Below are positions 10,951 to 12,147 of a stretch of 12,147 bases of DNA, piece after piece (positions within the stretch are counted from its first letter, which is position 1; the number at the start of each line of letters is the position of its first letter). The position numbers and the translations under genes are program-made. This stretch comes from Macrococcoides psychrotolerans (lineage in GTDB: Bacteria > Bacillota > Bacilli > Staphylococcales > Staphylococcaceae): assembly GCF_038095555.1 (NCBI RefSeq), contig NZ_CP124592.1, positions 1-12,147 of the forward strand, given 5' to 3'. The notes under the pieces were generated by a model. The model made no database searches. It worked only from the letters and a program-made list of their open reading frames with translations, and was not told the DNA's origin.

Positions 10951-11571
10951 ATGTTCACACTCCTTTATTATGGCATCCCGATCTGTATCGTTGCTTTGTG
11001 TCTCTATTTAATATTCGTATTGATGGCAAAACTTGAAGACCATCTCGCATCGTTAAGATTCACACTGCCTTTATCTGTGATGCTCTTCGGCATAGGGTTC
11101 ACGATCAGTACATGGACGCCTTTATCACCGTTGCCTTATTATCAGGCGCATCTACATGTACAGAAAGTCCAACAGCAGTCCAACATAGCTGAGACCTATC
11201 TGGAAGGCTTAGTGGATAAAGGATTACTGGATACGACCGTGAAGAAGCATGTTACACATCAACATTTTTCAGTTGCACAGAACAAAATCAGTCAGATTGA
11301 TGATCCGAGGAAACGTAAGGCTCTGATGGATAAACATAGTGACTATCTATCAACGTATGAACATCAAATCGGTGATAGGCTCATCCAAAAGCTTCAACTC
11401 GAACATCTCAGTATCTCTGAATACAGTAATCTTACGGCACATGACTATGACAACGTCCGTTATCAGATTCAGCAACAGATCCAGACGCCACGAACGGAGC
11501 AGTTTTTCCTGGAACGTGTCGAGAAGCTACAGAAACGACATGATCTCGAATATCCATCTGTCACACCCTAA
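10951..11571 (+). CDS. Hypothetical membrane protein at the end of the mob operon
   Basis: I do not recognise this 206-residue protein. Two membrane helices are visible at the N-terminus (about 4-25, YYGIPICIVALCLYLIFVLM, and 37-56), then a long hydrophilic helical domain rich in H, Q and charged residues (about 62-206). It starts two bases after the mobB stop, so it is cotranscribed and perhaps translationally coupled, because its own ribosome site is modest. A transfer or surface-exclusion role is possible from position only. It ends exactly against the stop of the convergent winged-helix gene, with no terminator hairpin seen between them. Confidence 0.72.
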   Translation: MFTLLYYGIPICIVALCLYLIFVLMAKLEDHLASLRFTLPLSVMLFGIGFTISTWTPLSPLPYYQAHLHVQKVQQQSNIAETYLEGLVDKGLLDTTVKKHVTHQHFSVAQNKISQIDDPRKRKALMDKHSDYLSTYEHQIGDRLIQKLQLEHLSISEYSNLTAHDYDNVRYQIQQQIQTPRTEQFFLERVEKLQKRHDLEYPSVTP

Positions 11572-12147
11572 CTAGATGACAGCGTTATAGACATAGAACT
11601 GTTGTGCAATATATTCTCGAAGAATCCCGATGTAGTACGCTCTGTCGCTCTTTATTTCAGATTTCTGTCCGTGATAGACTTTTTTCTTTGCCTTAACAAG
11701 TGATTTTATCGCATACGTCATAATCTCAGTGTGATCTTCAGTGTCATAGATATTATTACCGATGGTTTCTTTCAACATGACTTTATAAAGAGACATAATT
11801 TCTTCATCACTAAAGAAGGGCTTTGCGACGTTGTAAATTGCGTCAGGAACTTCCATAGGTTTGACACGGATATCTGAGTTTTTAATGTTGTGATATAAAA
11901 CTTTAGACTGTTTTTTTACAGAACGTTTTCTGTTACTTAAAAAGATATTTAATAGATTTAAAAAGAATATAGTTTCCTTTTTTGCATGAACATGTTGTAA
12001 CGCCTGTTGTGACAGCTCTTTCCCGGTCTTAATCACTTGATTAAGCGTGGACATTTTAGCGTGGACATTTTTTTCTCGGATGATTTCATACTGTGTATAG
12101 GTATTGATTCTAAAGACCATTGCACCGTTATTCTTACGTTTACCACT
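11572..12147 (-). CDS. Winged-helix DNA-binding protein, C-terminal part (same gene as 1-264)
   Basis: This part has no start of its own at the window edge. The frame is open through 12147 and joins the codon ending at position 1, which completes a winged-helix wing (YITKIHTV, then SGKRKNNGAMVFRIN). Residues 108-180 are basic and helical, with a hydrophobic stretch near IFFLNLLNIFL. Residues about 186-279 form a separate mostly helical domain (VPDAIYNVAKPFFSDEEI, then AYYIGILREYIAQQF). I associate this style of C-terminal domain with Firmicutes plasmid and phage replication proteins, but I cannot name the family. The stop codon directly abuts the stop of the convergent 206-codon gene ending at 11571. 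Met at 12120 would remove the whole DNA-binding domain and has no reason to be the start. Confidence 0.72.
   Translation of the reverse strand, partial: SGKRKNNGAMVFRINTYTQYEIIREKNVHAKMSTLNQVIKTGKELSQQALQHVHAKKETIFFLNLLNIFLSNRKRSVKKQSKVLYHNIKNSDIRVKPMEVPDAIYNVAKPFFSDEEIMSLYKVMLKETIGNNIYDTEDHTEIMTYAIKSLVKAKKKVYHGQKSEIKSDRAYYIGILREYIAQQFYVYNAVI

Noticed and set aside
11339..11575. 78-codon plus-strand ORF inside the last mob-operon gene
   Set aside because: It is out of frame within a longer gene, low complexity in serine and arginine, and without a ribosome site.
1..12147. CRISPR array, tRNA, rRNA or type IV secretion genes
   Set aside because: No regularly spaced repeats with unique spacers, no tRNA-like cloverleaf, no rRNA stretch and no VirB/TraG-like ORFs were seen.

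Overview
The window looks like a complete circular plasmid of 12,147 bp from a staphylococcus or close relative (Staphylococcus, Mammaliicoccus or Macrococcus). The main evidence is that the two ends join in frame. A minus-strand gene that starts at 264 and runs off position 1 continues at 12147 and stops at 11572, giving one uninterrupted 279-residue winged-helix protein. The host guess rests on the low G+C content, AGGAGG-type ribosome sites, CadD/CadX, a SpeG closely resembling the one I know from staphylococcal ACME islands, a pSK1-type Par protein and a pC221-type MobC/MobA/MobB set.

Layout. 11572-12147 plus 1-740 is the probable replication-control region. It holds the winged-helix protein, a terminator hairpin in its leader, and a divergently transcribed RNA of about 110 nt with its own good promoter that is antisense to that leader. 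I recognise no standard staphylococcal Rep (RepA_N, Rep_1, Rep_2, Rep_3, RepL, Rep_trans), so this protein is the best initiator candidate. 735-3774 is a mobile cargo block bounded by a full IS30-family element and a truncated second copy in the same orientation. It carries a broken hsdS, an IS1182-type remnant, intact speG, a 73-codon ORF and a chimeric ORF. 3880-4982 holds a peptidase S51-like gene divergent from a truncated MFS transporter. 5014-5580 is a small tyrosine recombinase. 5750-6722 is the cadD-cadX cadmium resistance operon with two operator-like inverted repeats.

6827-8209 is the maintenance region. It contains a single-protein Par with centromere-like repeats upstream, a 68-residue Hfq-like (Sm-fold) protein, and directly after it a type I toxin-antitoxin locus of the pAD1 Fst kind. 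The toxin is only 30 codons long. Its antitoxin RNA has a strong promoter and terminator, and paired direct repeats link the two RNAs. 8373-11571 is the mobilisation region. It has a 115-codon ORF of unknown role, a run of six or seven inverted repeats (probable oriT area), then mobC, mobA, mobB (mobB starts inside mobA in another frame) and a 206-residue membrane protein.

How it fits together. Copy number is probably set by antisense RNA acting on the initiator leader. Par, the recombinase and the toxin-antitoxin locus would support stable inheritance, and the Mob proteins would allow transfer with a helper conjugative element. The cargo gives cadmium and probably polyamine resistance. An Hfq-like protein beside two antisense-RNA systems suggests a plasmid that supplies its own RNA chaperone; that link is inference. 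Functions come from motif and family recognition by eye, and no search or folding program was run.
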